A DNA stretch of 64,000 bases from Chitinophaga sancti. Lineage in GTDB: Bacteria; Bacteroidota; Bacteroidia; Chitinophagales; Chitinophagaceae. Numbering within the stretch: the stretch's first letter is position 1; every line of letters begins with the position of its first letter. Positions 52,075 through 61,106 of the stretch are shown piece by piece. The notes beneath the pieces are model-generated. The model was not told where the DNA came from. It did no database searches and was given only the letters and a program-made list of their open reading frames with translations. Where the stretch lies: contig NZ_CP139972.1 of assembly GCF_034424315.1 (NCBI RefSeq), positions 6,704,501-6,768,500 of the forward strand, in the 5' to 3' direction. The position numbers and the translations under genes were made by a program.

Positions 52075-53550
52075 TTAAGCGCCGGTCTCCCGTTCAAATT
52101 TCTCCTTTAATATTTCTTTCAATGGCTTTCTCAGGATCCTCGATTCTGTCCACGCAGAAAAATCAAAAAGCTGTAGCTGGTGTTTTTCATAAGGGTCTTG
52201 CCGGATCTGTTGGAACACTGTCTGCAGCTTTTTCCACAGGGTGATCCTGTAAACCATGACAGGAGATAATTCTCCTGCACTGAGAAATTTGATCATCGTA
52301 CGTTCCAGCATAAATGCACGTTTATTGTCCGGGCGCAGGTAGCGCCTGAATGCGCGTGTTTCATAACGGATGTATTCATAGTTACCCAGTTCATATTGAA
52401 TGAGCAGGTGTACCAGTCTGAATGTACGATAGAGTGGAAGTGTACTATATAAACTACTTTGCTGGAGTACCTGGTCCAGTGCATTGTGTGCATTGTTAAT
52501 ATCTCCGTTGCCGAGGTAGACCAATGCTCTTGACAGGTAGATTTCTGCACGTTGTACCAATGTCAGTAACTGTAAATTTAATGTAGGCAGTAACTCCTGT
52601 TGCAGTGCCAGTGCACGGTTGAACTCTCCGCTATCAATGTGTATTGCGGGTGAATAAATAAACAAAAGGCGAATGATCATCGCGCTGAAATAGGCAGAAG
52701 TAGCTTTAAAGCGTAATACCTTATCCAGGAACAGTGACAACTCTTTGTATCTTCTTGCTGCACGCAAACTATACAGGATACCTTCTATTACCATCAGCTG
52801 ATCTGCCGGTGATTCGTATAGAGGGGCCGATTCATAGAAGTACTGTAAGGCTGTTGTAAACTCACCGGCCAGTAAGAAATAATGTGCCTGAAAGAGCAGG
52901 TGCAATTTCTGATCAGTGTTGATGATCGCTTCTCTCGCTGCTATTTCGTCCAATACCTGTCTTTCGGCAGGGGTTCGTGCAGGCCCGCTGTACAGCCATT
53001 GGTAACGTAGTTGTTCATAGAGTGCTTGTTGCTCCTGGTAGTGTTCTAACTGCCTGATCGTAGCAGAAATGCCTGCTTGTTTTTCCTTTAGTTCTATTTC
53101 ATTGATCTCCGGAAAATTCAGGAGCTGCAGCAACTGCATTTCCTGTTGCCTGCTCCATAAAGAAAGGATCCATTGTGCTTTCATGTCTGCCTGTTCTGTC
53201 GTCTTTAGTAATTGTTTCATCGCATCTTCGTATAAGGATCGTTCTACCAGGATCTCTGCTTTCAACATACCAGCTATCAGTGGTTCTCTTTGTAAACGCA
53301 TGTGCAGCAGGCAATCCAGCAATACTTTGTACAAATACTTCCCCGATACTTCGTAACTGCTGCCAGCATATTGTTGTTGGAATGCAGTCTTTGCGGCAGC
53401 AGGGCCGGAAAAAGAATGTCGGTCCAGCAGGTCGAATAAGTTGACGTAGTCTTTGTTCCCCTGTTGCATGGATGAATATAAACGGAAATACCTTTTTTCC
53501 GCTTTCGTTAGTGTACTAACAAGCCTGCCAAGCATATCAGCTTTAGCCAT
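52075..53550 (-). CDS. Helical-repeat protein of unknown function
   Basis: A 491-residue protein, entirely helical with TPR-like periodicity from about 100 on (LRAARRYKELSLFLDKVLRF, YLGNGDINNAHNALDQVLQQ). The start MAKADMLGRLVSTLTKAEKR is a conserved opening in Bacteroidota proteins of this kind. No signal peptide. A scaffold or sensor role is possible. Nothing else can be derived. Confidence 0.6.
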   Translation of the reverse strand: MAKADMLGRLVSTLTKAEKRYFRLYSSMQQGNKDYVNLFDLLDRHSFSGPAAAKTAFQQQYAGSSYEVSGKYLYKVLLDCLLHMRLQREPLIAGMLKAEILVERSLYEDAMKQLLKTTEQADMKAQWILSLWSRQQEMQLLQLLNFPEINEIELKEKQAGISATIRQLEHYQEQQALYEQLRYQWLYSGPARTPAERQVLDEIAAREAIINTDQKLHLLFQAHYFLLAGEFTTALQYFYESAPLYESPADQLMVIEGILYSLRAARRYKELSLFLDKVLRFKATSAYFSAMIIRLLFIYSPAIHIDSGEFNRALALQQELLPTLNLQLLTLVQRAEIYLSRALVYLGNGDINNAHNALDQVLQQSSLYSTLPLYRTFRLVHLLIQYELGNYEYIRYETRAFRRYLRPDNKRAFMLERTMIKFLSAGELSPVMVYRITLWKKLQTVFQQIRQDPYEKHQLQLFDFSAWTESRILRKPLKEILKEKFERETGA

Positions 53551-54143
53551 AGTTCTAGTTGTTTAAATGTTCAGGGCACTTTTAACGGTTGCTCAACGTG
53601 ATTATAAGAGGGTAGATATGTTCATCTCTACGGCATCATAAACGTGATCAAGGTTGATGGCGGAGACAAAATAAGTTAGATTTTTCTAAGGCAATAATAA
53701 TGCAGCGTTCTTTTACATGGCATTGTCTGTATTGTATATACGTAAAACCTAATTTAATAATGAATATCAACCAGTTGTGGTGTGGTATAGCATGCCTGAA
53801 CTGATTTTGGGAATGTCCGAATGCCCTGAAAAATGGTATATTTTTTATCATACAGCTAACTATATTTGAGCTGTTATTCAGTGTTCCCGTTAGTTCTATG
53901 AGCGTTTGTATTTCAACCTTAATCTAAAACATTTAAACTGTAGCCGAATCATAAGTCCAATTCAGTAAACCTAAATAACCTTTTAAAAAATGTATTTAAA
54001 CTAAAACGCTAAATCGTTTTACAATTTTTCCACGTTTTTGTATTCACGGGTTGGGTTCGTGTTGTTCACCCTATTATACTCCACGGATAAACATTTAGCG
54101 CGCCAGGTGTAATCGATTACACTTTCTTTAAACATATTCATAT
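53551..54143. other. Noncoding region before the Sus-type operon
   Basis: No gene is seen in 593 nt. A TATATTTG -7 match is at 53861-53868 without a good -33 box. The perfect palindrome at 54107-54122 is the main feature. The rest shows nothing clear. Confidence 0.5.
54107..54122. promoter_or_regulatory. 16-bp palindromic operator, LacI type
   Basis: GTGTAATCGATTACAC is a perfect palindrome with a central CG, the usual form of LacI/GalR-family operators. It ends 21 nt before the SusC start codon, so bound repressor would block the operon. No LacI gene is in the window. Confidence 0.7.
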
Positions 54144-56993
54144 ATGCATCTATCTGTACGGATCGTCATCACGTGCCTGGTATTGTATGGCCATTGCTTA
54201 CATGCACAGTCACCACGGAAGGATTCCTTACCTCTCATCGCCGACAGTATGCGGCTGGAAAGAACGGTACTTTATCCATTTAATAGCCTGCAACAGTTGC
54301 TCAAAGGCAATGCTGCCGGTGTTTACATTCAGGAACCATCTGCCGAACCGGCATCGATGAGCAGTATTTTTATGCGCGGTACTGCGATCCCCTATATCAG
54401 TGCACGCAGTAGTTACGAAGCACAGCCTACTATTATATTAGATGGAATTCCTCTTATCACTGATCATCCTTTTACATTCGATGTACAGGCGTTTCAATAT
54501 AATCATTTAGGCCCTGCTTCCAATGTGTATGCAGCTATTGATCCTAACAATATTGCTGGTATTGAAGTGCTCAAAGACTTCGGACAGGCCGCTATGTACG
54601 GGCCGCGCGCAGCCAATGGAGGGGTAATCCTTATACATAGCAAGGAACCTGTAATCGGTAAAAGAAGAATAAGTTTCAACACTTATTTTGGTATTGTACA
54701 GCGTCCGCAACTGTATACTACGAATGCTAAATTTGAGAACGATTTCAGGCAGGTATTTTACGATAAGTATGCCACTGAAGACGAAACCCAAACTTATCCA
54801 TTATACCTCCGGGATTCGACTAATAATGCCTATTACGGGCCTGGTAACTGGACAGACCTCTATTTTAAAAATACACCTGTCTATGGCATCAATGCGTCTC
54901 TGTCCAGCGGAACTGACAGGGCAAACTTCCTCTTTGCCACCGGTACCCAGCGCTCTGCCAATGCAGCAGACCGGACCAGTTCTGACCGTTATAATGCAAT
55001 GTTTAAGATCAACATGGTGCCTCTCAAAGACTTTACTGTCAGCGCTATGCTCAGTGCTACCCGCCTGGAAAGGAAACGCAACCGCTGGCTGCGCGACCGA
55101 TTTGCCGAAATGCAATACCTGCCGGACCTGAGCAGCCCTTTGCCTCCCAATAAAGCATTCTATGGACAGTACCTGAAAGAATGGGATAAATCATTTGATG
55201 ATAACAAGACCAATGAAGTAAATGGTTACTTCTCTATCAATTTCAGGATCTCTGACAGCTTCCAGTTTACCTCTCTTTCAGGATTTGATTACAACGAAGG
55301 ATTACGTGATGTATTCTATCCCAGTACGCTCCTGGAAACAGTGAACTACCTCTCTAATTATTTTGGCTATAACCAACGCGTGTTTGTGAATAACACATTG
55401 AAGTTTCAACACAAGTGGGGAAAACATGGTGTAAAAATAGAAGCGGGGGAAAACTTCCAGGCGGACTTTAACAGGTATAATTATGCCTACGCTTACAAAG
55501 GGCCGAATGACCTGATCCGCGTGAACCTCTTGTATTCTGATAATACAAAGACGAATTACCTCTCGCCCAAGTCATTCAACCATGCGTTGATGTTCAGCTT
55601 CCTGGACAAACAAAGACATCGCCTGCTGTCATTCTACGGCCGCATGGCTTATCAATACGACAACCGTTTTGACTTTTCCCTCATGATGAGAGCCGATGGC
55701 TCTTCCAGTGCGCAGCCGGACAACTGGTGGTTCTATTCACCCACCTTTACTGCCGGGTGGCAACTGAGTACCACATCCAGGCTTCACGCCAGCTGGGGAA
55801 GAGTAGGCCGGTTGATGCCGGATGACCGCTTTGGTGAAGGGCCACAATATACTTCCGACCTTTCATTCAGCAACAACCCCGTTCGCTTTTCATACAATGG
55901 GTTTCCGGGCATCAGCCGTGCCTATTCTTCCGGTTATATCGGCTATGGTATACGCTGGCCATTCACTGACCAGCTGGATATTGGCTGGAATACCACCTTA
56001 CTGCACGACAGGGTTAATCTTTCCATCGATGTGTATCACAAAACGGATCACAACATGCTGCTGGAAGTTCCTTTCTCTGCTGAATATGGCTATGCCTACC
56101 AGTTTAAGAACGGGATGAAAGTGCGCAATATGGGCGTAGACTTTAGTGCAAACGCGATCCTGGCTACTAATACCATCAGCTGGCAGCCCGGCATTACCCT
56201 GAATTACAACCGCAATACCCTCATGGCATTGCCCGGTGGACTGGATCAACTCGTAGTGGCAGATGGTACCCGCCTGCTGAAAGTAGGTAAGAGCATTGAC
56301 CAGTTCTGGGTACTTGAAAACAAGGGTATCTATAACAGGGAGTCAGATATTCCTACCAGCCATGCTACCGGCAAAACACTGAACTACAAAGGTATTCCCC
56401 TGCAGGCCGGTGATCCGAAATGGGTGGACCAGAATGGCGACGGCGTGATAGATGATAAGGATAAGGTGCTGAAAGGACATGTGCTCCCTATCATCTCCGG
56501 CGGCTTTACCAACGATATTCGCTGGAAAGGCCTTACCCTTGGCGTTAACTTTTACTTCACCGCATTCAGGAAAGTAATGAATGCGGAAATGGCGAATCAC
56601 TTTGATTTCGTAAACAGGGAAGGGAAGATAGACATGAGTGCCGTAAAAGAAATCACCTTCTGGACCAAAGCCGGCAACTATGATAAATATCCGGTGTATA
56701 ATCCATGGAGTACGGTAGATCCTTACCGTACAGACCAGGATCTCTTTCTTGAAAACGGTGCTTTCCTGAAACTGCGCACACTGTCACTCAGCTATGATCT
56801 CACAACCGCTAAATGGTGGCATAAGAAAAGCCCGATCCATAACCTGGCCGTGTATGCAACTGCCAGCAACCTGTTTACTATCACGCCCTACACCGGCGGA
56901 GATCCCGAGCTGGTTGACTACAGTGGCTTTGATACCGGCTACGCCCTTCCTTTCACAAAAACCTACACCGTCGGCATAAAAATGGATTTGTAA
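54144..56993 (+). CDS. SusC-like TonB-dependent receptor without N-terminal carboxypeptidase-like domain
   Basis: A 949-residue outer-membrane receptor. The signal peptide (VIITCLVLYGHCLHAQ region, about 1-22) is followed almost directly by the plug (LLKGNAAGVYIQEPSAEPAS, IEVLKDFGQAAMYGPRAANG) and a 22-strand barrel ending YTVGIKMDL. The usual SusC N-terminal carboxypeptidase-regulatory-like beta domain is missing. It imports a glycan with the SusD protein encoded next. The stop overlaps the SusD start as TAATG. Confidence 0.9.
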   Translation: MHLSVRIVITCLVLYGHCLHAQSPRKDSLPLIADSMRLERTVLYPFNSLQQLLKGNAAGVYIQEPSAEPASMSSIFMRGTAIPYISARSSYEAQPTIILDGIPLITDHPFTFDVQAFQYNHLGPASNVYAAIDPNNIAGIEVLKDFGQAAMYGPRAANGGVILIHSKEPVIGKRRISFNTYFGIVQRPQLYTTNAKFENDFRQVFYDKYATEDETQTYPLYLRDSTNNAYYGPGNWTDLYFKNTPVYGINASLSSGTDRANFLFATGTQRSANAADRTSSDRYNAMFKINMVPLKDFTVSAMLSATRLERKRNRWLRDRFAEMQYLPDLSSPLPPNKAFYGQYLKEWDKSFDDNKTNEVNGYFSINFRISDSFQFTSLSGFDYNEGLRDVFYPSTLLETVNYLSNYFGYNQRVFVNNTLKFQHKWGKHGVKIEAGENFQADFNRYNYAYAYKGPNDLIRVNLLYSDNTKTNYLSPKSFNHALMFSFLDKQRHRLLSFYGRMAYQYDNRFDFSLMMRADGSSSAQPDNWWFYSPTFTAGWQLSTTSRLHASWGRVGRLMPDDRFGEGPQYTSDLSFSNNPVRFSYNGFPGISRAYSSGYIGYGIRWPFTDQLDIGWNTTLLHDRVNLSIDVYHKTDHNMLLEVPFSAEYGYAYQFKNGMKVRNMGVDFSANAILATNTISWQPGITLNYNRNTLMALPGGLDQLVVADGTRLLKVGKSIDQFWVLENKGIYNRESDIPTSHATGKTLNYKGIPLQAGDPKWVDQNGDGVIDDKDKVLKGHVLPIISGGFTNDIRWKGLTLGVNFYFTAFRKVMNAEMANHFDFVNREGKIDMSAVKEITFWTKAGNYDKYPVYNPWSTVDPYRTDQDLFLENGAFLKLRTLSLSYDLTTAKWWHKKSPIHNLAVYATASNLFTITPYTGGDPELVDYSGFDTGYALPFTKTYTVGIKMDL

Positions 56994-58504
56994 TGAAACG
57001 ACTATTCGTACTGCTGCTCCTGCTTATATGCTGTAGCATCAGTTGTAAAAAACTACTGGATATAGATTCCACGCATGCTGTTTCTGAAGAAAACTTCTGG
57101 AACTCTCACGAAGATACGCGCACAGCCCTGATTGGTGTGTATGGTTTACTCCGTGCCGCCATGGCAGACAATGATGCCTGGTGGATGTATGGTGAACTGC
57201 GCATGGGCGATTTTCAATCTGTACAGCGACAGGACCTGAAAGCTATTGTTAAAGGCAATCTCAGGGCAGCATACCCATTATTACAGACATTGTCTAACTG
57301 GCGCCGTTTTTATGCTGTGATCAATGCCGCTAATATGTTCATGGAACATGTTGGTGATGTACGCGAACGTGATCCCAAGTATTCTGAACAGAATATGAAA
57401 GTGGATATTGCACAGATGCGTTTTATGCGTGCTTATACCTACTTCTTCCTGGTATCAGTATGGGGCGATGTGCCATTGATCACTTCTTCGCACGATGGTG
57501 AATTTGAAAACAAAGCAAGAGATGACAAAGAAACTGTACTGGCTTTTGTTGAAAAAGAAATACTGGCAGTGGCACCCGATCTGCCTTATAAATACAGCAC
57601 AGACGACCCGCAGCAATTAGGACAATACTACAATGAAACCAGTACCCGCTGGGCAGGTGTACTGGCCCGTAAACTTACTGCCTATGCTATTCTCGCACAC
57701 GTGGCGGCTTACCAGGGAAAGTATGTAGATGCATCTGTGTATGCACAGTTTGTGCTGGACAACTATTCCAAAGGTGGCAGTTACTATGTAGGCACGGACG
57801 AACTGACAAGAGGTACCGGCTTTTTCCACTGGAAACAGGACAATCATCTCCTTGGTTTCAATTTCGACTGGGGCCATGTAGATGCCACCTTCTCCGGTCA
57901 CCTGGAAGAACTCACATTGGCCAGACCGGTGGTAGACAAAGCATTGCCTGATATCTACATACCCAAGGACACGATCCTCTCTGTATTTGACAAACCACTG
58001 GATGAGCGTTTCAGCCTGGATACCCTCTCCGGTATACCTACCTCTGAACGTTACTTTACCAGTTTCAATACCCAGACACCCATCTTCCAAAAGATAAAGG
58101 TGATACAGGATGGTAACACATCAGATCCTTCATTCAGGATTTTCTCCAGCACCATCATCATTACCCGCCTTGAAAACATCACACTGTTGCAGGCAGAAGC
58201 CCTTGCTGTAATTGGTCAGCAACAGAAAGCAATCGATCTGCTGAATACGATCCGTGACCTGCGAAAGATCAAACGTTATGATGCAACGGTGGAGGGAGAC
58301 CTGATCGATGCCATCTTCAGAGAACGCCGCAAAGAGCTGATGGGAGAGGGCTGGCGCTGGTTTGACCTGATCCGTTACAACAAAATCAAGCAAAACGATC
58401 CTGTGTTTATGGCGCTCATCAACAGTGGGGGAATCTACTGGCCGGTGGCAGATGAAGTCATTACACAAAATCCATTGATCAAACAAAATCCTTACTGGCA
58501 ATGA
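56993..58504 (+). CDS. SusD/RagB-like surface lipoprotein
   Basis: A 503-residue lipoprotein (signal LLLLLICCSISC, Cys19). The TPR-based SusD fold is seen from LLDIDSTHAVSEENFWNSHE through FMRAYTYFFLVSVWGDVPLI to the C-terminal RRKELMGEGWRWFDLIRYNK. It caps the SusC-like receptor and binds the glycan at the cell surface. The stop overlaps the next start (ATGA). Confidence 0.95.
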   Translation: MKRLFVLLLLLICCSISCKKLLDIDSTHAVSEENFWNSHEDTRTALIGVYGLLRAAMADNDAWWMYGELRMGDFQSVQRQDLKAIVKGNLRAAYPLLQTLSNWRRFYAVINAANMFMEHVGDVRERDPKYSEQNMKVDIAQMRFMRAYTYFFLVSVWGDVPLITSSHDGEFENKARDDKETVLAFVEKEILAVAPDLPYKYSTDDPQQLGQYYNETSTRWAGVLARKLTAYAILAHVAAYQGKYVDASVYAQFVLDNYSKGGSYYVGTDELTRGTGFFHWKQDNHLLGFNFDWGHVDATFSGHLEELTLARPVVDKALPDIYIPKDTILSVFDKPLDERFSLDTLSGIPTSERYFTSFNTQTPIFQKIKVIQDGNTSDPSFRIFSSTIIITRLENITLLQAEALAVIGQQQKAIDLLNTIRDLRKIKRYDATVEGDLIDAIFRERRKELMGEGWRWFDLIRYNKIKQNDPVFMALINSGGIYWPVADEVITQNPLIKQNPYWQ

Positions 58505-60066
58505 GTAAATACATTTTATTTTTTCTGCTGCTCGTTTTCGCTGCCTGTAAAAAGGATAAAGGATACTATGACTACACCAACGAGTTGAAGAAGTATGATG
58601 GCAACACTTACGAGTTCCTGCACAGCCAGCAGCAATACGATTCTTTCCTGCTGGCAATAGAACGTGTAGGTTTAACCGATAGTCTTAAGACTGGCCGCTA
58701 TACTGTATTCGCACCATCAGATGCCAGCTTCAGACAGGCAATAGAAAACATGAACACCCTGCGTGTGATTCAGGGCCGTGCGCCCATGTTCATTGCTTCC
58801 CTGCCGGAGGAGCAGCTGGATACCCTGGTTTGCCGCTACATCGTAAGGGATACCGTAAGCGCAGGCCGTATGCAGTTGCAGGATGGGCTGGAATTGCCCG
58901 CCATCCGCTATGCTTATCCTATGCATGGGAAATTCAACCGCGCAGATGCGGAAGGCCATGTAAACGGTGGCCCGGGTATCATCACCTACAGCGATACCAA
59001 GGGTGTGATCTATACAAATCGCTGGTCCAATGCCAGCACTGTGGCGATTGACATCGTGACTAACAATGGGTTGGTGAATATAATCGACAAGAATCACCAG
59101 TTCGGCTTCGATGAATTCATAGGCCGTATGAACCCTACCACTTCTACCCCCTGGAATGACTATCCCTTCTATATTCCGGGTGTCATAGCCCTCGAGCAAT
59201 TTAACCGGGGTGGGAATAAGGTGGCTTATCTCGATTTCTCTATTGACAATAAAGGCGGCCAGTACCGTCCTGCTGAAAATGTGGACATCGCTTCCGGTGA
59301 AGATGGTTTCAAGATCGGCTGGACAGAAACCGACGAATGGCTGGACTATAGTGTGGATGTGACTGAAACCGGCTCTTATAAAATGCAGTTACGCTATGGC
59401 TCTGGTGGTGATAATGGTAAGCTGCACCTGCTATTGGATGGAACTACCGTGGCAGGCAGTGCTATGACTACTAAATCCACCGGGGGCTATAGCAATTATG
59501 CAGACATCTATGTGAGTGGTGTGCAAATGAAAGCAGGTAAACACATCATGCGGCTTTACATGGATTTTGGATTGTATGATTTGCGCTTTATCAAGCTCCT
59601 GCCCGAAGGGCGTCCTTTCCCGATCCCCGGTGTAATCACACTGGAAGACTATGACCCGGGAGGAGAGGGAGTAGGTTACCACGATTTAACGACTGAAAAC
59701 TCAGGGGGTAAGTACAGACCCAATGAATCGGTAGATATAGACTATTCCAGGAATGCCGGTGGTGGTTACCAGGTGGGCTGGACGGATACGGGCGAATGGA
59801 TGAAATACACGGTTGATGTAAAACAAACCGGTTATTACGTGGCATCAACGCTGTTAGGCAGTCCGAACGACGGCAAGAAATTCCACATAGAATTCGATGG
59901 TGTGAATGTGACAGGTTCTGTCGCTGTGCCCAATACCTCTGACTATCATAAGCGGCAGAATGCCAACGTTACCGTCTATCTCACCAAAGGTATACACGTG
60001 ATGCGCTTCTTTGAAGAAACGGGTGGTTACGATGTAAAGTCCGTCACTTTCAGACCCTTGAACTAA
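58501..60066 (+). CDS. FAS1-CBM6-CBM6 surface lipoprotein
   Basis: A 521-residue lipoprotein (FLLLVFAAC, Cys16). Residues about 30-210 form a fasciclin (FAS1) domain (YTVFAPSDASFRQAIENMN). Two CBM6-like modules follow (about 220-365 and 370-520), with YRPAENVDI/GWTETDEWLDYSV and YRPNESVDI/VGWTDTGEWMKYTV as matching signatures. It probably adds glycan binding to the SusCD complex. It overlaps both neighbours by a few bases. Confidence 0.85.
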   Translation: MSKYILFFLLLVFAACKKDKGYYDYTNELKKYDGNTYEFLHSQQQYDSFLLAIERVGLTDSLKTGRYTVFAPSDASFRQAIENMNTLRVIQGRAPMFIASLPEEQLDTLVCRYIVRDTVSAGRMQLQDGLELPAIRYAYPMHGKFNRADAEGHVNGGPGIITYSDTKGVIYTNRWSNASTVAIDIVTNNGLVNIIDKNHQFGFDEFIGRMNPTTSTPWNDYPFYIPGVIALEQFNRGGNKVAYLDFSIDNKGGQYRPAENVDIASGEDGFKIGWTETDEWLDYSVDVTETGSYKMQLRYGSGGDNGKLHLLLDGTTVAGSAMTTKSTGGYSNYADIYVSGVQMKAGKHIMRLYMDFGLYDLRFIKLLPEGRPFPIPGVITLEDYDPGGEGVGYHDLTTENSGGKYRPNESVDIDYSRNAGGGYQVGWTDTGEWMKYTVDVKQTGYYVASTLLGSPNDGKKFHIEFDGVNVTGSVAVPNTSDYHKRQNANVTVYLTKGIHVMRFFEETGGYDVKSVTFRPLN

Positions 60067-61094
60067 TGCACATGAAACGACTGATATTAATATTGCTATT
60101 ATTCATTTCCTGCCGCAAATGGGCGCCAGATGACCTGGATTATCTAAGTGCCCGGGCTGTATTCAATCAGACCGTATTTGCACCTGTCATGGGCAGGACA
60201 ACTATGTATTCCCAGATCTTCAACACTGACAACTCCAGTACCCCTATCCAGTTCAAAATACTGAATGTGCGGGTAAAGAAAACCGGCGAAGCATCCACCG
60301 ACCTGGATCAGACCGTAGAGGCTGTGGTATGGAAACAGGCTTATACCGGTTTTGAGAAATCTCTCGATGAGATCAATGCCAAGCGTGGTAAAGAAACACA
60401 TCCTATCTGGGAGATCAGGCCCAGCTCCGGCGATTTTGTATTGTGGTCTACCACCGGGCTGCGGGCCCAACCGGATTCCGGTTACCTCTTCGATGTAGAG
60501 GCGAAGAACTCCGGTGGTACGAACGTATATAAGGATCTGAGCCTGATGCCATTTACAGAGCAACCTTATGCACCTTATGAATACGATCCCATCACGGGTA
60601 AGCAAAGGGCTACCTATCCCAATACGAACGACTCCTCCATTTTTGTATTACAATACAATCACCCGGGTATTGGCGGCATTGTCAACGATGATAACAACCT
60701 GGGCCTGAAATCAGATAGTGTACGCGTATTGTTTCACAAAGCAGGCAATGGGCACAGTGTCACCTTCAAATTCATGGACAAGGATTCCCTGCCTATCGAT
60801 CCTGCGAAGTTCAACCTCACACCCTGGGATAGCCTCATGCATGGATTCGACATTCAGCGTACTGCTACAGGAGTGACTTACCAGGTGGCGTTTCCTATCC
60901 CATTAATGCGGTTCAAAACCCGGTTTACGAACAACGATGGTTCGCAGGCTTACGTCAAATTCAGTTTTACAAGAGTCGGTTTTGGTAATCTCCGGGAGAC
61001 CTGCACAATGGATCTATCCTTCAACATCTACCAGGAAGGCGACTGGGAAATCATTTTCTATTTCAGGAACAACCCCCGGTTCAGGGACGAATAA
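60066..61094 (+). CDS. Surface lipoprotein of the Sus-type operon, unknown domain
   Basis: A 342-residue lipoprotein (LILLLFISC, Cys16), beta-rich. It resembles DUF5007/DUF5008-like proteins that accompany SusCD, but I cannot settle which. The start overlaps the previous stop (TAATG). Probably another glycan-binding surface protein. Confidence 0.6.
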   Translation: MHMKRLILILLLFISCRKWAPDDLDYLSARAVFNQTVFAPVMGRTTMYSQIFNTDNSSTPIQFKILNVRVKKTGEASTDLDQTVEAVVWKQAYTGFEKSLDEINAKRGKETHPIWEIRPSSGDFVLWSTTGLRAQPDSGYLFDVEAKNSGGTNVYKDLSLMPFTEQPYAPYEYDPITGKQRATYPNTNDSSIFVLQYNHPGIGGIVNDDNNLGLKSDSVRVLFHKAGNGHSVTFKFMDKDSLPIDPAKFNLTPWDSLMHGFDIQRTATGVTYQVAFPIPLMRFKTRFTNNDGSQAYVKFSFTRVGFGNLRETCTMDLSFNIYQEGDWEIIFYFRNNPRFRDE

Positions 61095-61106
61095 ACAAAG
61101 AAAATT

